Assembly (NCBI GenBank): GCA_023461275.1
Contig: JAEYMI010000021.1
Span: 1-64,000 of the forward strand
DNA: 64,000 bases
Origin: Actinomycetes bacterium
Lineage (GTDB): Bacteria > Actinomycetota > Actinomycetes > Mycobacteriales > Mycobacteriaceae
Direction of reading: 5' to 3'
Shown here piece after piece: positions 50,776-60,044 of this stretch. Position 1 is the first letter of the stretch; each line of letters opens with the position of its first letter. Both the position numbers and the translations under genes were made by a program. The notes under the pieces were generated by a model that was given only the letters and a program-made list of their open reading frames with translations, searched no databases and was not told where the DNA came from.

Positions 50776-51891
50776 ATGGTGATGGCCGATCGTCCCGAGG
50801 TGAACACGGCGTCGTTGCCGGTGACCGCACTGACCGTTGCCGGGCTGGGTGAGAACATGCTCAACGGGCTCGCACGCGTCCCGTTCCGCAAGTTTTGGCG
50901 CGGACCCGGCGGGTTACTCGACAACGTGGGCCAGTCGGTCACGCGACAGGCCATTCGCTCCTTCATGGGGTACTCGATGGGCCTGCCGATCGAGGAGTTT
51001 CGATCGATGGAAAAGGTGCTCGACGAGATCTGCGGTGTGGTGATGCCGCCGTTCGTCGGACTGGTCGACGGGGTGGAGATCGTCGACGACGAGATCAACG
51101 GCGTTCCCGGCCTGTGGTGCCGGGCGAAGGCGAGTACCGATGCCTACGTCGACGACGACGAGGAGAAGGCGCCGATCGGTGCCACCATCCTGTATCTGCA
51201 CGGCGGCGGCTACATCGGAACGTCACCGATGATGTACACCGCGTTCGCGTCGTCGCTGGTGCGGATCACCGGCTATGAGGTGTTCATCGCCGACTATCGG
51301 ATGGCACCCGAATTCCCTTTCCCGGCAGGGGTTTACGACGCGGCCGACGTCTACCGCGGACTCCTCGACCGGGGCGTGGACGCCGAGCATCTCGTACTCG
51401 CCGGGGATTCCGGCGGTGGCGGGCTCGCGACCACTCTGGTGACCTACCTGCACCACCACGATCTTCCGAAACCTGCTGCGATGGCGCTGTTTTCACCCGA
51501 GGTCGACCTCGATATGAATCACCCGTCGGTGACCGACAACGCCGGCTTCGACATCCTGCCCTGGAGTATCCCCGTGACGCCGTATCTGCAAGGCGTACAA
51601 CCCAATGACGCTCGTGTCTCGGCCGTGTACGGCCAGCCCGACCCGGCCTGGTATCCGCCGACGTTCGTCTGCTGGGGTGGCGACGAGATGTTCCGCGACG
51701 GGATTCGTGAATATGTCCAGCGTCTGGAAGAGGGCGGCGTCGAACTACTCGCGATGGAGGAACCAGGCATGTTCCACGTGTTCCCGATCCTCATGCCGTG
51801 GGCCGAGTCATCCAAACGCGTGTTCCGCGCGCTGGAGGAACGCGCCGGGCGGTATGTGGTGTCTGACGACGACGCCACCGCCACGCACTGA
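50776..51891 (+). CDS. Alpha/beta hydrolase of the hormone-sensitive lipase family
   Basis: 371 residues. The oxyanion motif LYLHGGGYIG and nucleophile elbow GDSGGGGLA mark the HSL (LipH/LipN-type) esterases that hydrolyse short-chain esters or acylglycerols. An Asp in WGGDEMF and His in MFHVFPIL complete the triad. The N-terminal 100 residues (SFMGYSMGLPIEEFRSMEKV) form the lid. ATG 50776 is chosen; 50782 is also possible. Confidence 0.9.
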   Translation: MVMADRPEVNTASLPVTALTVAGLGENMLNGLARVPFRKFWRGPGGLLDNVGQSVTRQAIRSFMGYSMGLPIEEFRSMEKVLDEICGVVMPPFVGLVDGVEIVDDEINGVPGLWCRAKASTDAYVDDDEEKAPIGATILYLHGGGYIGTSPMMYTAFASSLVRITGYEVFIADYRMAPEFPFPAGVYDAADVYRGLLDRGVDAEHLVLAGDSGGGGLATTLVTYLHHHDLPKPAAMALFSPEVDLDMNHPSVTDNAGFDILPWSIPVTPYLQGVQPNDARVSAVYGQPDPAWYPPTFVCWGGDEMFRDGIREYVQRLEEGGVELLAMEEPGMFHVFPILMPWAESSKRVFRALEERAGRYVVSDDDATATH

Positions 51892-51921
51892 GCTGACCCG
51901 GGCATGCTCGCCCGGACGTGC

Positions 51922-54303
51922 TCACCCCTCGCGGCGGTAGGGCTCACATCCGATGGGTGCCTTGGGGGCTTCTCGCCAGGCGATCTCCGAGATCGGCTTG
52001 ACCACCGGTTCACCCTCGGTGAGAGTGAACTTCTCGCCGTGATGGGCCAGGTCGATCTCCGGACCCGACAGCAGGCGGTAGGTGGCCTTTTCCTTGTCGA
52101 CCGCCACGACGATCTTCGAGTCACGCACGATCATGCGGAATGACATGTACGACAACCGATTCGGCAGACGCGGTGCAAAGGTGACATGTCCGCCGAAGTC
52201 GCGCATGCCGCCGAAACCGGCGACGCAGTCGGTCCATGCCCCGGCCAGCGCGGCGATGTGCAGTCCGCTGCTGACGTTGTCGTGCAGGTCGTGCAGATCG
52301 GTGAACACCGACTCGACGAGCAGATCGTAGGACAGGTCGAGGTAGCCGACCTCGGCGGCGGTGACCGCTTCACAACACGCCGACAGCGACGAGTCGCGGA
52401 CGGTCAGCGGATAGTAGTAGTCGAAGTTGCGGAGCTTCTGCTCCGGCGAGAACGCCTCGCCGAACAGGTACATCGCGAACACCAGGTCGGCCTGCTTGAC
52501 CACCTGCTTGCGATACAGGTCGTAGTACGGATAGTTCAGCAGCAGAGGGTATTTCCCGGTCGACGCCTCGAAATCCCAGGCCGACAGCAGTGTGAACGAC
52601 TCGCACTGCTGATGCACGCCGAGCGCCTCGTCGAACGGGATGGTCATGTCGTCGGCGCATGATTCCCAGTGCGCCGCTTCGGCATCGGTCACCCCGAACT
52701 CGCGCGCGAGATCGGGGCGACGCTGCACCGCGGCCACCGCGTCACGCAGATTCTGTTGTGCGGCAAGGTTGGTGAAGACATTGTTGTTCACCACCGCGGT
52801 GTACTCGTCGGGTCCGGTGACACCGTCGATGCGGAACTTGCCGTTGACGTCGTGGTGGCCGAGGCCGGCGAACAGGCGCGCGGTTTCCACCAGAAGTTCG
52901 ACGCCGCATTCGGTTTCGAACTGGATGTCATGGGTGGCGCGCATGTATCGCGCGGTCGCGTTGGCGATGTCGGCGGTGACGTGCACGCCCGCGGTGCCGG
53001 CGGGCCAGTAGCCGGAACACTCATCGCCGTTGATGGATCGCCACGGGAACATCGCGCCCTTCTGGCCGAGTTCGGCGGCGCGGCTCTTGGCCTTGTCCAT
53101 CGTCGCATGTCGCCAGCGCAGTTCCTCGCCGGCGGCGGCGGGCACCGTGTAGGTGAGCATCGGGAGGATGAAACTCTCGGTGTCCCAGAAGGTATGGCCG
53201 TCGTAGCCGGGGCCGGTGAGTCCCTTGGCGGGGATGGCGCGCGACTGTCCGCGGGCACCGGCCTGCAGGACGTGGAACAGCGCGAATCGCACCGCCTGCT
53301 GGAGTTCGGGGTCGCCGTCGAGTTCGACGTCGGCGTCGCGCCAGAAATCTTCGAGGTAATGGATCTGGTCGGCTTTCAGTGCGTCCCAACCGGTTTCCAT
53401 CGCCATCGCCAGCGCGGCGTCGACCTGGGCGCGCAACGCGGGCACCGATCGTCGGGCCGACCATCCGTAACCGAGATACTTGGTCAGCGTCAGTGACTTG
53501 CCCTGCGGCACATTCGCGGCGATGGTCAGACGGGCGAGGTCCTCGTCGGCGCGGATGAAGGTGTCGGCCTTGTCCGGGAAGTCGATCTCGTGGTCCATGC
53601 CCGCGGCGACGTGAAGACCGGATTTCTTGGTGTGGTGCACCAACATTCCCCAGTAATTGCGGCACGCGGCCAGGTCGGAGACCAGCGGTTGATCCAGTGC
53701 GGCGGCCAGTCGGGGATCGTTGCCCGGCGCCGGAACCGGCTCATTGGCAAGCAGATCCGACTGCAGGACGATCTTCATGTCCTCACCGATCGGCTCCACC
53801 TCGTAGCGGATCGCGGCGATGGTGCGTTTGGTGAACGACACCAGACGCTCGGACTTGATGCGCACGGTGCGCCCGGTCGGCGAGGTCCACAACGTCGACC
53901 GCTTGAGCGTTCCGGTGCGGAAATCGAGGATGCGTTCGTGTTCCTCGGTGCGCCCGTACCGCAGGTCCATCGGCTCGTCCTCGACGAGCAGCCGGATGAT
54001 CTTGCCGTCGGTCACGTTGACCACGGTCTGCCCGGATTCGGGGTAACCGTAACCACTTTCGGCGTACGGCAGGCCACGCAACTCGAAGAAGCCGTTGAGG
54101 TAGGTGCCCGGATGGTCGACCGGTTCGCCCTCCTCGAAGCTGCCGCGCAGGCCGATGTGGCCGTTGGACAGGGCGAACAGGGTTTCGGTGCGGCCGAGCA
54201 TGTCGATGTCGAGTCCGCGCCAACGCAATTGCCAGGGATGGATGTCGAATCCGTGGTCGGACAGGGCGGCGCTGTGCTGCGCGTTGCGCGTGTGCCCGGT
54301 CAT
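51922..54303 (-). CDS. Glycoside hydrolase family 65 phosphorylase (trehalose/maltose/kojibiose type)
   Basis: 793 residues. GH65 enzymes split alpha-glucosides such as trehalose, maltose or kojibiose with phosphate to give beta-glucose-1-phosphate. The catalytic acid is the Glu in GVTGPDEYTAVVNNN (near 498), and FWDTESFILPMLTYTVP is the typical substrate region. The ATG overlaps the stop of the beta-phosphoglucomutase gene in ATGA. The pair corresponds to Rv3401-Rv3400 of M. tuberculosis, which lie elsewhere, so the placement here differs. Exact sugar not predictable. Confidence 0.92.
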   Translation of the reverse strand: MTGHTRNAQHSAALSDHGFDIHPWQLRWRGLDIDMLGRTETLFALSNGHIGLRGSFEEGEPVDHPGTYLNGFFELRGLPYAESGYGYPESGQTVVNVTDGKIIRLLVEDEPMDLRYGRTEEHERILDFRTGTLKRSTLWTSPTGRTVRIKSERLVSFTKRTIAAIRYEVEPIGEDMKIVLQSDLLANEPVPAPGNDPRLAAALDQPLVSDLAACRNYWGMLVHHTKKSGLHVAAGMDHEIDFPDKADTFIRADEDLARLTIAANVPQGKSLTLTKYLGYGWSARRSVPALRAQVDAALAMAMETGWDALKADQIHYLEDFWRDADVELDGDPELQQAVRFALFHVLQAGARGQSRAIPAKGLTGPGYDGHTFWDTESFILPMLTYTVPAAAGEELRWRHATMDKAKSRAAELGQKGAMFPWRSINGDECSGYWPAGTAGVHVTADIANATARYMRATHDIQFETECGVELLVETARLFAGLGHHDVNGKFRIDGVTGPDEYTAVVNNNVFTNLAAQQNLRDAVAAVQRRPDLAREFGVTDAEAAHWESCADDMTIPFDEALGVHQQCESFTLLSAWDFEASTGKYPLLLNYPYYDLYRKQVVKQADLVFAMYLFGEAFSPEQKLRNFDYYYPLTVRDSSLSACCEAVTAAEVGYLDLSYDLLVESVFTDLHDLHDNVSSGLHIAALAGAWTDCVAGFGGMRDFGGHVTFAPRLPNRLSYMSFRMIVRDSKIVVAVDKEKATYRLLSGPEIDLAHHGEKFTLTEGEPVVKPISEIAWREAPKAPIGCEPYRREG

Positions 54304-55070
54304 GCGGGGATCAGCTCGTCGAGGTCGTTGACGACGACGTCGGCACCGGCCGCGGTCATCGCGTTCGCCTGGGTGCCGCCGACCCGGTCGATGCCGACGA
54401 CGTAGCCGAAATGTCCTGCGACAGCGGCGGTTATGCCCGAGATGGCGTCCTCGAAGACGGCTGCGTCGGCTGGGTCGACGTCCATCAGCTGCGCGCCGAG
54501 CAGGAACGAATCGGGTGCCGGTTTGCCGTTCAGTCCGCGCTCGACGATGTCGAGACCGTCGACCCGCTTCTCGACGAAACTCGTGAGGTTTGCCGCATCG
54601 AGCACAGCCGCTCCGTTCTTTGATGAGGTGACGACGCCGATGCGCAGGCCGGCGGCAGCGGCGGCCTCGAGGTATCGCAGCGATCCCGGGTAGGCCAGGT
54701 CGTTGGTCCCGGCCGCCGACAGCAGCTCGAGGAAGACGTCGTTCTTGCCCGAACCGATCGCGTCCATGGTCTCTTCGTCGACGTCGGTGATGTCGCGTGA
54801 GGCAAGGAAAGCGCGCACCCCGTCGTCGCGGGGTCGACCATCGACGTAGTCGAGGTAGTCCTGCTCGGTGAACGGCGTGAAGCCGTCGCCGTCGCGTTGC
54901 GACAGGAACTCGTCGAAGGCCTGCTTCCACGCTTTGCGGTGCAAGACCGCTGTACTCGTCAACACGCCATCAAGATCGAACAGCGCGACGGTGACCACCT
55001 CTGGCAAACCCAACACGAAGGGCAACGCTACCTGTCGGAGGCCGAGTCGGCGCGATATGCGTAAGGGCAT
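54300..55070 (-). CDS. Beta-phosphoglucomutase, HAD family
   Basis: 256 residues. HAD motif I FDLDGVLTSTAVLHRKAW has both Asp residues for phosphoryl transfer, motif II is VVTSSKN, and motif III/IV lie in KPAPDSFL and VFEDAISGI. It converts beta-glucose-1-phosphate from the GH65 phosphorylase to glucose-6-phosphate. The start at 55070 is kept because the LGLPEVV segment upstream of motif I is shared with Rv3400-type proteins; GTG 54998 is an alternative. Confidence 0.92.
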   Translation of the reverse strand: MPLRISRRLGLRQVALPFVLGLPEVVTVALFDLDGVLTSTAVLHRKAWKQAFDEFLSQRDGDGFTPFTEQDYLDYVDGRPRDDGVRAFLASRDITDVDEETMDAIGSGKNDVFLELLSAAGTNDLAYPGSLRYLEAAAAAGLRIGVVTSSKNGAAVLDAANLTSFVEKRVDGLDIVERGLNGKPAPDSFLLGAQLMDVDPADAAVFEDAISGITAAVAGHFGYVVGIDRVGGTQANAMTAAGADVVVNDLDELIPA

Positions 55071-55123
55071 GCTGGCGGGGCCGGTTAATGCGTTGTCCGG
55101 CGTCGGGTGAGGTGGGCATGATC

Positions 55124-55975
55124 ATGAGCATGAGTCGACGTTTCGCGCAGGTGGATGTGTTCTGTTCGCAACCGATTTCGGGCAATCCGGTGGCTGCGGT
55201 GCTCGATGCCGAGGGCATCACCGACGACGCGATGGCAGCCTTCGCGCGGTGGACGAACCTCTCGGAGACCACGTTCGTCCTGCCGCCGAGCGATCCCGGC
55301 GCGGACTATCGGCTGCGGATTTTCACGCCAGGCGGCGAACTGCCGTTTGCCGGCCACCCGACCCTCGGGTCGGCGCACGCGTGGCTGGCTGCGGGCGGCG
55401 TACCGAACGGGGAGTACATCGTCCAGGAGTGTGGCATCGGACTCGTCTCGATCCGACGCGACGGCGATCGGCTGGCCTTCGCGGCGCCGCCGCTGCGCAA
55501 GTCTGGTCCGGCCGATCCCGAGACCGTCGCCGAGGTGGCCGGCGCGCTCGGCGTCGCGGCGGAGCGCGTGCTCGCCGCCGAATGGGTGGACAACGGACCC
55601 GGCTGGATAGCGCTGTGGCTGGACTCGGCGCAGCGGGTGCTCGACGTCGAACCCGATATGGCAGCTCTGGGCAAGCATGAGGTGGGCATCGTCGGTTTCT
55701 ACGGTGCTCCCAGTCATCCCGACGATCCGTCGGTCGCCATCGAGGTGCGGGCCTTCGCGCCCGGCGACGGGGTGCCCGAAGACCCGGTCACCGGCAGCCT
55801 GAACGCGGGGCTGGCGGTGTGGCTACGCGGGATCGACGCGATTCCGGCGTCGTATGTGGCCTCGCAGGGCACGGCACTCGGGCGCGCCGGACGCGTCTAC
55901 GTCGACGACGACGGCGAACAGATCTGGGTCGGTGGGCGCAGCACGACGGTGATCTCCGGGACCGTTGAGCTCTGA
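55124..55975 (+). CDS. PhzF-family isomerase/epimerase
   Basis: 283 residues with the diaminopimelate-epimerase-like double domain of PhzF. The catalytic Glu48 lies in TNLSETTFVLPP and the substrate loops FTPGGELPFAGHPTLG and EDPVTGSLNAGLAVWL are complete. Most such genes outside phenazine clusters have unknown substrates; no phenazine genes are near. A GAGGTGGG site precedes ATG 55124; ATGs at 55118 and 55130 are alternatives. Confidence 0.9.
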   Translation: MSMSRRFAQVDVFCSQPISGNPVAAVLDAEGITDDAMAAFARWTNLSETTFVLPPSDPGADYRLRIFTPGGELPFAGHPTLGSAHAWLAAGGVPNGEYIVQECGIGLVSIRRDGDRLAFAAPPLRKSGPADPETVAEVAGALGVAAERVLAAEWVDNGPGWIALWLDSAQRVLDVEPDMAALGKHEVGIVGFYGAPSHPDDPSVAIEVRAFAPGDGVPEDPVTGSLNAGLAVWLRGIDAIPASYVASQGTALGRAGRVYVDDDGEQIWVGGRSTTVISGTVEL

Positions 55976-56008
55976 GTTGCCGATGGGCCGCGTCGCTACA
56001 GTGAGCCC

Positions 56009-56938
56009 ATGGCCGAGCCCGACACCGTGACCACCGAGAGCACCGTGACCACCGAGAGCACCGAGATCCCGGAGACCACCGAAAGCGCCAAGGCCGCCAA
56101 GAAGCGTCGGCGTCGTGAGCCGCCGCCGGACCCGCAACCGTTGCCGGGACTGGTCGACGCGCACACCCATCTCGCCGCGTGCGGTGGCCGCGACGCGGCG
56201 TCGGTGGCGCAGATCCTCGACCATGCCGAGGCCGTCGGCGTCGGTCAGGTGGTCACTGTCGCCGACGACATGATCGACGCGCGCTGGGCGGTGCAGGCCG
56301 CGCACTGGGATGACCGGGCGTTCGCTGCGGTGGCGTTGCATCCGACTCACGCCGGAGACCTCGACGACGCCGCCAAGGCCGAACTCGAGCAGATGGTCGC
56401 CGACGATCGGGTGGTGGCGGTCGGGGAGACCGGGCTGGACTACTACTGGCCGGGTAAATCGGAATCGGCCGCGTCACCGGAGGTGCAGCGCGACGCCTTC
56501 GCCTGGCACATCGACCTGGCCAAGCGCGTCGGCAAGCCGCTGATGATCCACAACCGTGAGGCCGACCGCGATCTGCTCGACGTGCTGGCCGCCGAGGGCG
56601 AGCCGGACACCGTGATCATGCATTGCTTCTCCGGTGACCTTTCCGTTGCACGCGAATGCGTCGAGCGCGGCTTCATGCTCAGTTTCGCCGGCACGGTGAC
56701 GTTCGCCAACGCCGAGCAGCTGCGGGAAGCGGCGGCGTTCGTGCCGTCGGATCAGATCCTGGTGGAGACCGACGCGCCGTTCCTGACCGCACATCCCTAC
56801 CGTGGCCAGCCCAATCAGTCCTATTGCCTGCCCTACACCGCACGCGGGCTGGCGCAGGTCCGCGGTGTGGATGCCGCCGAGCTCGCGGTGACGCTCGGCG
56901 AGAACGCGCGTCGGGTGTACGCACTGCCTTTGCGGTAA
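56009..56938 (+). CDS. tatD: TatD-family metal-dependent DNase
   Basis: 309-residue TIM-barrel metallohydrolase with 3'-5' exonuclease activity in its family. Metal ligands are seen in DAHTHL (His52, His54), VGETGLDYYWPG, MIHNREA, MHCFSGD and VETDAPFL. The first 40 residues are a Thr/Glu-rich repeat stretch (TVTTESTVTTEST) and a basic KKRRRR segment not found in most TatD proteins, so a start further in is possible. First gene of tatD-rpfB-rsmA-ispE. Confidence 0.92.
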   Translation: MAEPDTVTTESTVTTESTEIPETTESAKAAKKRRRREPPPDPQPLPGLVDAHTHLAACGGRDAASVAQILDHAEAVGVGQVVTVADDMIDARWAVQAAHWDDRAFAAVALHPTHAGDLDDAAKAELEQMVADDRVVAVGETGLDYYWPGKSESAASPEVQRDAFAWHIDLAKRVGKPLMIHNREADRDLLDVLAAEGEPDTVIMHCFSGDLSVARECVERGFMLSFAGTVTFANAEQLREAAAFVPSDQILVETDAPFLTAHPYRGQPNQSYCLPYTARGLAQVRGVDAAELAVTLGENARRVYALPLR

Positions 56939-57033
56939 CCATCCCTGTTCGTTATCGTATTGTGATCCCACTGCCCGGGGTGGTATACGCCAAGTAACGG
57001 AGCCAGTGCCCGCGGCGGTGCGGATGACGCCCA

Positions 57034-58182
57034 GTGTTCCCGGATCAGGATGTTGCTTTGTCTGTCATTTCTCGCATCAACAACTCGGACTCGATCGGCG
57101 CGCGCGTGGCCGTCGGAGCCGTGCTCACCACCCTCGTCGCCGGTGGTGTGATGGGAATGGCCATGCGCAAGGACGTCACGATCAACGTCGACGGACACAT
57201 CCGCCACGTGTCGACGATGGCGTGGTCGGTGGATTCGGTCCTCCAGTCGCAGGGCTTCAACCCGTCCGAGGCCGACAAGGTGATCCCGGCGCTCGACGCC
57301 CCGCTGAACAACGGCGAGACCGTGCTGATGAAGCGGGAGAAGACGGTCACCCTCGACATCGACGGCCGACGCGAGGTGATCAAGACCCACGCGGCGAGCC
57401 TGCCCGAACTGTTGGCCGAGAAGCAGCTGTCCGATGCCCGCGCCCGCAATGTGAACTTCGAGTCCGGTGCCTCGATTCCCGAGGAGGGCGCCGTCGTCGA
57501 CGTCGCGCTGCCCAAGCCGGTGCGCCTCACCGACGGCATCACCACGTACGCGACTACGGTCGCCGCGCACACGGTCGGCGACGCGCTCGTCGCCACCGGC
57601 AAGCCGCTCTCGGATGAGGACAAGGTGGTTCCGGCCGCCGACACCCCACTCACCCCGAACATGAAGATTCAGGTCACGCGCATCCGCACCCTGGAGTCGA
57701 CGGTCAACGAGGACGTCGCCCCGCCGGAGATCAAGCAGGACGATCCCACCCTGGTCCGCGACCGCAAGGTGGTGCTCAAGAAGGGCAAGCCCGGCGAAGC
57801 CCGCGTGACCTACTCGATCACCATGGTCAACGGCAAAGAGATCAAGCGCCGGAAGCTCGGCGCCGAGACCCTGGTGCAGCCCGTGGCCGCGACCGTGCGC
57901 GTCGGAACCAAGCCGGGTGCGCCCTACGTGCCGGCCGGCTCGGTGTGGGATCGCTTGGCGCAGTGCGAATCCACCGGCAACTGGGCCATCAACTCCGGCA
58001 ACGGGTTCTTCGGCGGCATCCAGTTCGACCAGAACACCTGGGACCGCTGGGGTGGCCAGGAGTACGCTCCGCGAGCCGATCTCGCGACCCGCGAAGAGCA
58101 GATCGCGATCGCCAGCAAGACCCTCGCCGCGCAGGGGTGGGGTGCCTGGCCGGCCTGCTCGTCGAGTCTCGGATTGCGCTGA
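57034..58182 (+). CDS. rpfB: Resuscitation-promoting factor RpfB
   Basis: 382-residue cell-wall protein whose lysozyme-like domain cleaves peptidoglycan and wakes dormant cells. An N-terminal membrane anchor (VAVGAVLTTLVAGGVMGMAM, about 27-46) is followed by three DUF348 repeats (VNVDGH-type starts), a G5 domain (about 215-290) and the Rpf domain (WDRLAQCESTGNWAINSG, then QFDQNTWDRWGG) with catalytic Glu in the ECEST-like QCESTG. A later TTG 57061 (SVISRINN) is an alternative start. Order matches Rv1009. Confidence 0.95.
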   Translation: MFPDQDVALSVISRINNSDSIGARVAVGAVLTTLVAGGVMGMAMRKDVTINVDGHIRHVSTMAWSVDSVLQSQGFNPSEADKVIPALDAPLNNGETVLMKREKTVTLDIDGRREVIKTHAASLPELLAEKQLSDARARNVNFESGASIPEEGAVVDVALPKPVRLTDGITTYATTVAAHTVGDALVATGKPLSDEDKVVPAADTPLTPNMKIQVTRIRTLESTVNEDVAPPEIKQDDPTLVRDRKVVLKKGKPGEARVTYSITMVNGKEIKRRKLGAETLVQPVAATVRVGTKPGAPYVPAGSVWDRLAQCESTGNWAINSGNGFFGGIQFDQNTWDRWGGQEYAPRADLATREEQIAIASKTLAAQGWGAWPACSSSLGLR

Positions 58183-59048
58183 GTACCTCCGATCGGCCGC
58201 GACTGCTCGGCCCGGTGCAGATCCGCGAACTCGCCGCTGAACTCGGTGTGCGCCCGACCAAGACACTCGGCCAGAACTTCGTGCACGACGCCAATACGGT
58301 GCGTCGGATCGTCAACGCGTCCGGCGTGACCTCGTCCGACGTCGTTCTCGAGGTCGGGCCCGGTCTCGGATCGTTGACCTTGGCGTTGCTGGAGGCGGCC
58401 CGCGAGGTGATCGCGGTGGAGATCGATCCGGTTCTCGCACAGCGGCTCCCGCGCACCGTCGCCGAGTTCGCGCCGGATCGCGTCGACGACGTGACCGTTG
58501 TCACTGCCGATGCGATGTCGATCTCCGCCGACGACCTCCCGGCCGCGCCCACCGCGCTGGTCGCCAACCTTCCCTACAATGTCGCGGTCCCGGTTCTGCT
58601 GCATCTGATGGCCGAATTGCCGAGCATCGCAACAGCTTTGGTGATGGTTCAGGCGGAAGTGGCCGATCGTCTGGCAGCCGAACCCGGCGGCCGCGTCTAC
58701 GGGGTGCCCAGCGTGAAAGCCCGCTACTTCGGTGACGTCAGCAGGGCAGGTGCGGTGGGGCGCAACGTCTTCTGGCCCGAACCCAAGGTCGAGTCCGGGT
58801 TGGTGCGGATCCGGCGCACCGACACCTATCCCACCGATGCGGCCACGCGGAAGAGCGTCTTCGCCGTCGTCGACGCCGCGTTCGCCCAGCGCCGCAAGAC
58901 GTTACGGTCGGCGTTGGCCTCCTGGGCGGGCAGTCCGGCCGAGTCCGAGCGGCGGCTGCGGGCGGCCGGGATCGATCCGCAGCTGCGCGGCGAACGGCTC
59001 GCCGTCGACGACTATGTGCGCCTCGCCGCCGTCGACGAGAATCCTTGA
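58137..59048 (+). CDS. rsmA: 16S rRNA dimethyladenosine transferase RsmA (KsgA)
   Basis: 303-residue SAM-dependent enzyme that dimethylates A1518 and A1519 in helix 45, a step of 30S maturation. TKTLGQNFVHDANTVRRIV, EVGPGLGSLTLALLEA and VANLPYNVAVPVLLHL are the signature motifs. The start is uncertain: conserved RLLG upstream of the GTG at 58215 suggests translation begins earlier, and GTG 58137 is the only standard start that includes it, overlapping rpfB by 46 bp. An unusual CTG at 58179 overlapping the rpfB stop is also possible. Confidence 0.9.
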   Translation: MGCLAGLLVESRIALSTSDRPRLLGPVQIRELAAELGVRPTKTLGQNFVHDANTVRRIVNASGVTSSDVVLEVGPGLGSLTLALLEAAREVIAVEIDPVLAQRLPRTVAEFAPDRVDDVTVVTADAMSISADDLPAAPTALVANLPYNVAVPVLLHLMAELPSIATALVMVQAEVADRLAAEPGGRVYGVPSVKARYFGDVSRAGAVGRNVFWPEPKVESGLVRIRRTDTYPTDAATRKSVFAVVDAAFAQRRKTLRSALASWAGSPAESERRLRAAGIDPQLRGERLAVDDYVRLAAVDENP

Positions 59049-59086
59049 TCCGACATGCCGCGCGACGTCGTCTACGCTGAGTTCTT

Positions 59087-60031
59087 GTGTCTCGCGCATC
59101 TCTGACGGTGGTATCCGACGCCGTCACCGTGCGGGCCCCCGGGAAGGTCAATCCCTATCTCGCTGTCGGGCCGCTGCGCCCCGACGGCTATCACGATCTG
59201 ACCACCGTCTTTCAGGCGCTGTCCCTCTACGACGACATCTCGGTCGCCCGGGCCGCCGAACTCACCGTGCGAACCCGCGGCGACGTGGTGGGTGTGGTGC
59301 CCGACGATCCGACCAACCTCGCCGCGCGGGCGGCCGTCGCGTTGGCCGAGTGGGCCGGTCGCTCACCCAAGGTGGCCATCGAGATCGTCAAACGCATCCC
59401 GGTGGCCGGTGGCATGGCCGGCGGTAGCGCCGACGCCGCCGGAGCCCTGGTGGCGTTGACCGAGCTGTGGAAACTCGACATCGAGCGTGGGCCGCTGGAG
59501 GAGATCGCCGCCGCACTCGGCAGCGACGTCCCGTTCTCACTGCGGGGCGGCACCGCGCTGGGCACCGGCCGCGGCGAACAACTGATGCCCGTACTGGCCC
59601 GCGGGAACTTCCACTGGGTGCTTGCGCTGTCGAAGACCGGACTCTCCACGCCCGCGGTCTTCGCCGAACTCGACCGGCTGCGCGACGCCCGCTCCGACGA
59701 CGTCGCCACCCCCGACATCGCGCGTCCCGACGACCTGATGAAGGCGCTCGCGGCCGGTGATCCGCATGCCGTGGCACCGCTGCTGCGCAACGATCTGCAG
59801 CCGGCCGCGCTCAGCCTGCAGCCGACGCTGCGTCGCACCTTGCGCGCCGGGGTGGATGCCGGTGCGCTCGGCGGCGTCGTCTCCGGATCCGGGCCGACGT
59901 GTGCGTTTCTCTGTGCCGACGAGACGTCGGCGATCAACGTGGCGGCGGAGTTGTCGGGGGCGGGGGTGGCGCGCGCGGTGCGTACGGCCAGCGGACCGGT
60001 GCCCGGCGCGCGGCTCGTCGTCGACGAGTGA
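59087..60031 (+). CDS. ispE: 4-diphosphocytidyl-2-C-methyl-D-erythritol kinase IspE
   Basis: 314-residue GHMP kinase of the non-mevalonate isoprenoid pathway, phosphorylating CDP-methylerythritol with ATP. The N-terminal RAPGKVNPYLAVGPLRPDGY and ATP loop IPVAGGMAGGSADAAGAL are complete, and SGSGPTCAFLC is motif 3. GTG start. Follows rsmA as Rv1011 follows ksgA. Confidence 0.95.
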   Translation: MSRASLTVVSDAVTVRAPGKVNPYLAVGPLRPDGYHDLTTVFQALSLYDDISVARAAELTVRTRGDVVGVVPDDPTNLAARAAVALAEWAGRSPKVAIEIVKRIPVAGGMAGGSADAAGALVALTELWKLDIERGPLEEIAAALGSDVPFSLRGGTALGTGRGEQLMPVLARGNFHWVLALSKTGLSTPAVFAELDRLRDARSDDVATPDIARPDDLMKALAAGDPHAVAPLLRNDLQPAALSLQPTLRRTLRAGVDAGALGGVVSGSGPTCAFLCADETSAINVAAELSGAGVARAVRTASGPVPGARLVVDE

Positions 60032-60044
60032 GTTGAGCCGGCGG

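Noticed and set aside
51922..54930. A longer 1002-residue form of the GH65 protein
   Set aside because: The first 209 codons run through the beta-phosphoglucomutase gene in a wrong frame; the ATGA overlap at 54300-54303 and the start of GH65 homology place the start at 54303.
55124..55975. Part of a phenazine biosynthesis cluster
   Set aside because: Only a PhzF-like gene is present; no other phz genes are nearby, and isolated PhzF homologues are common.
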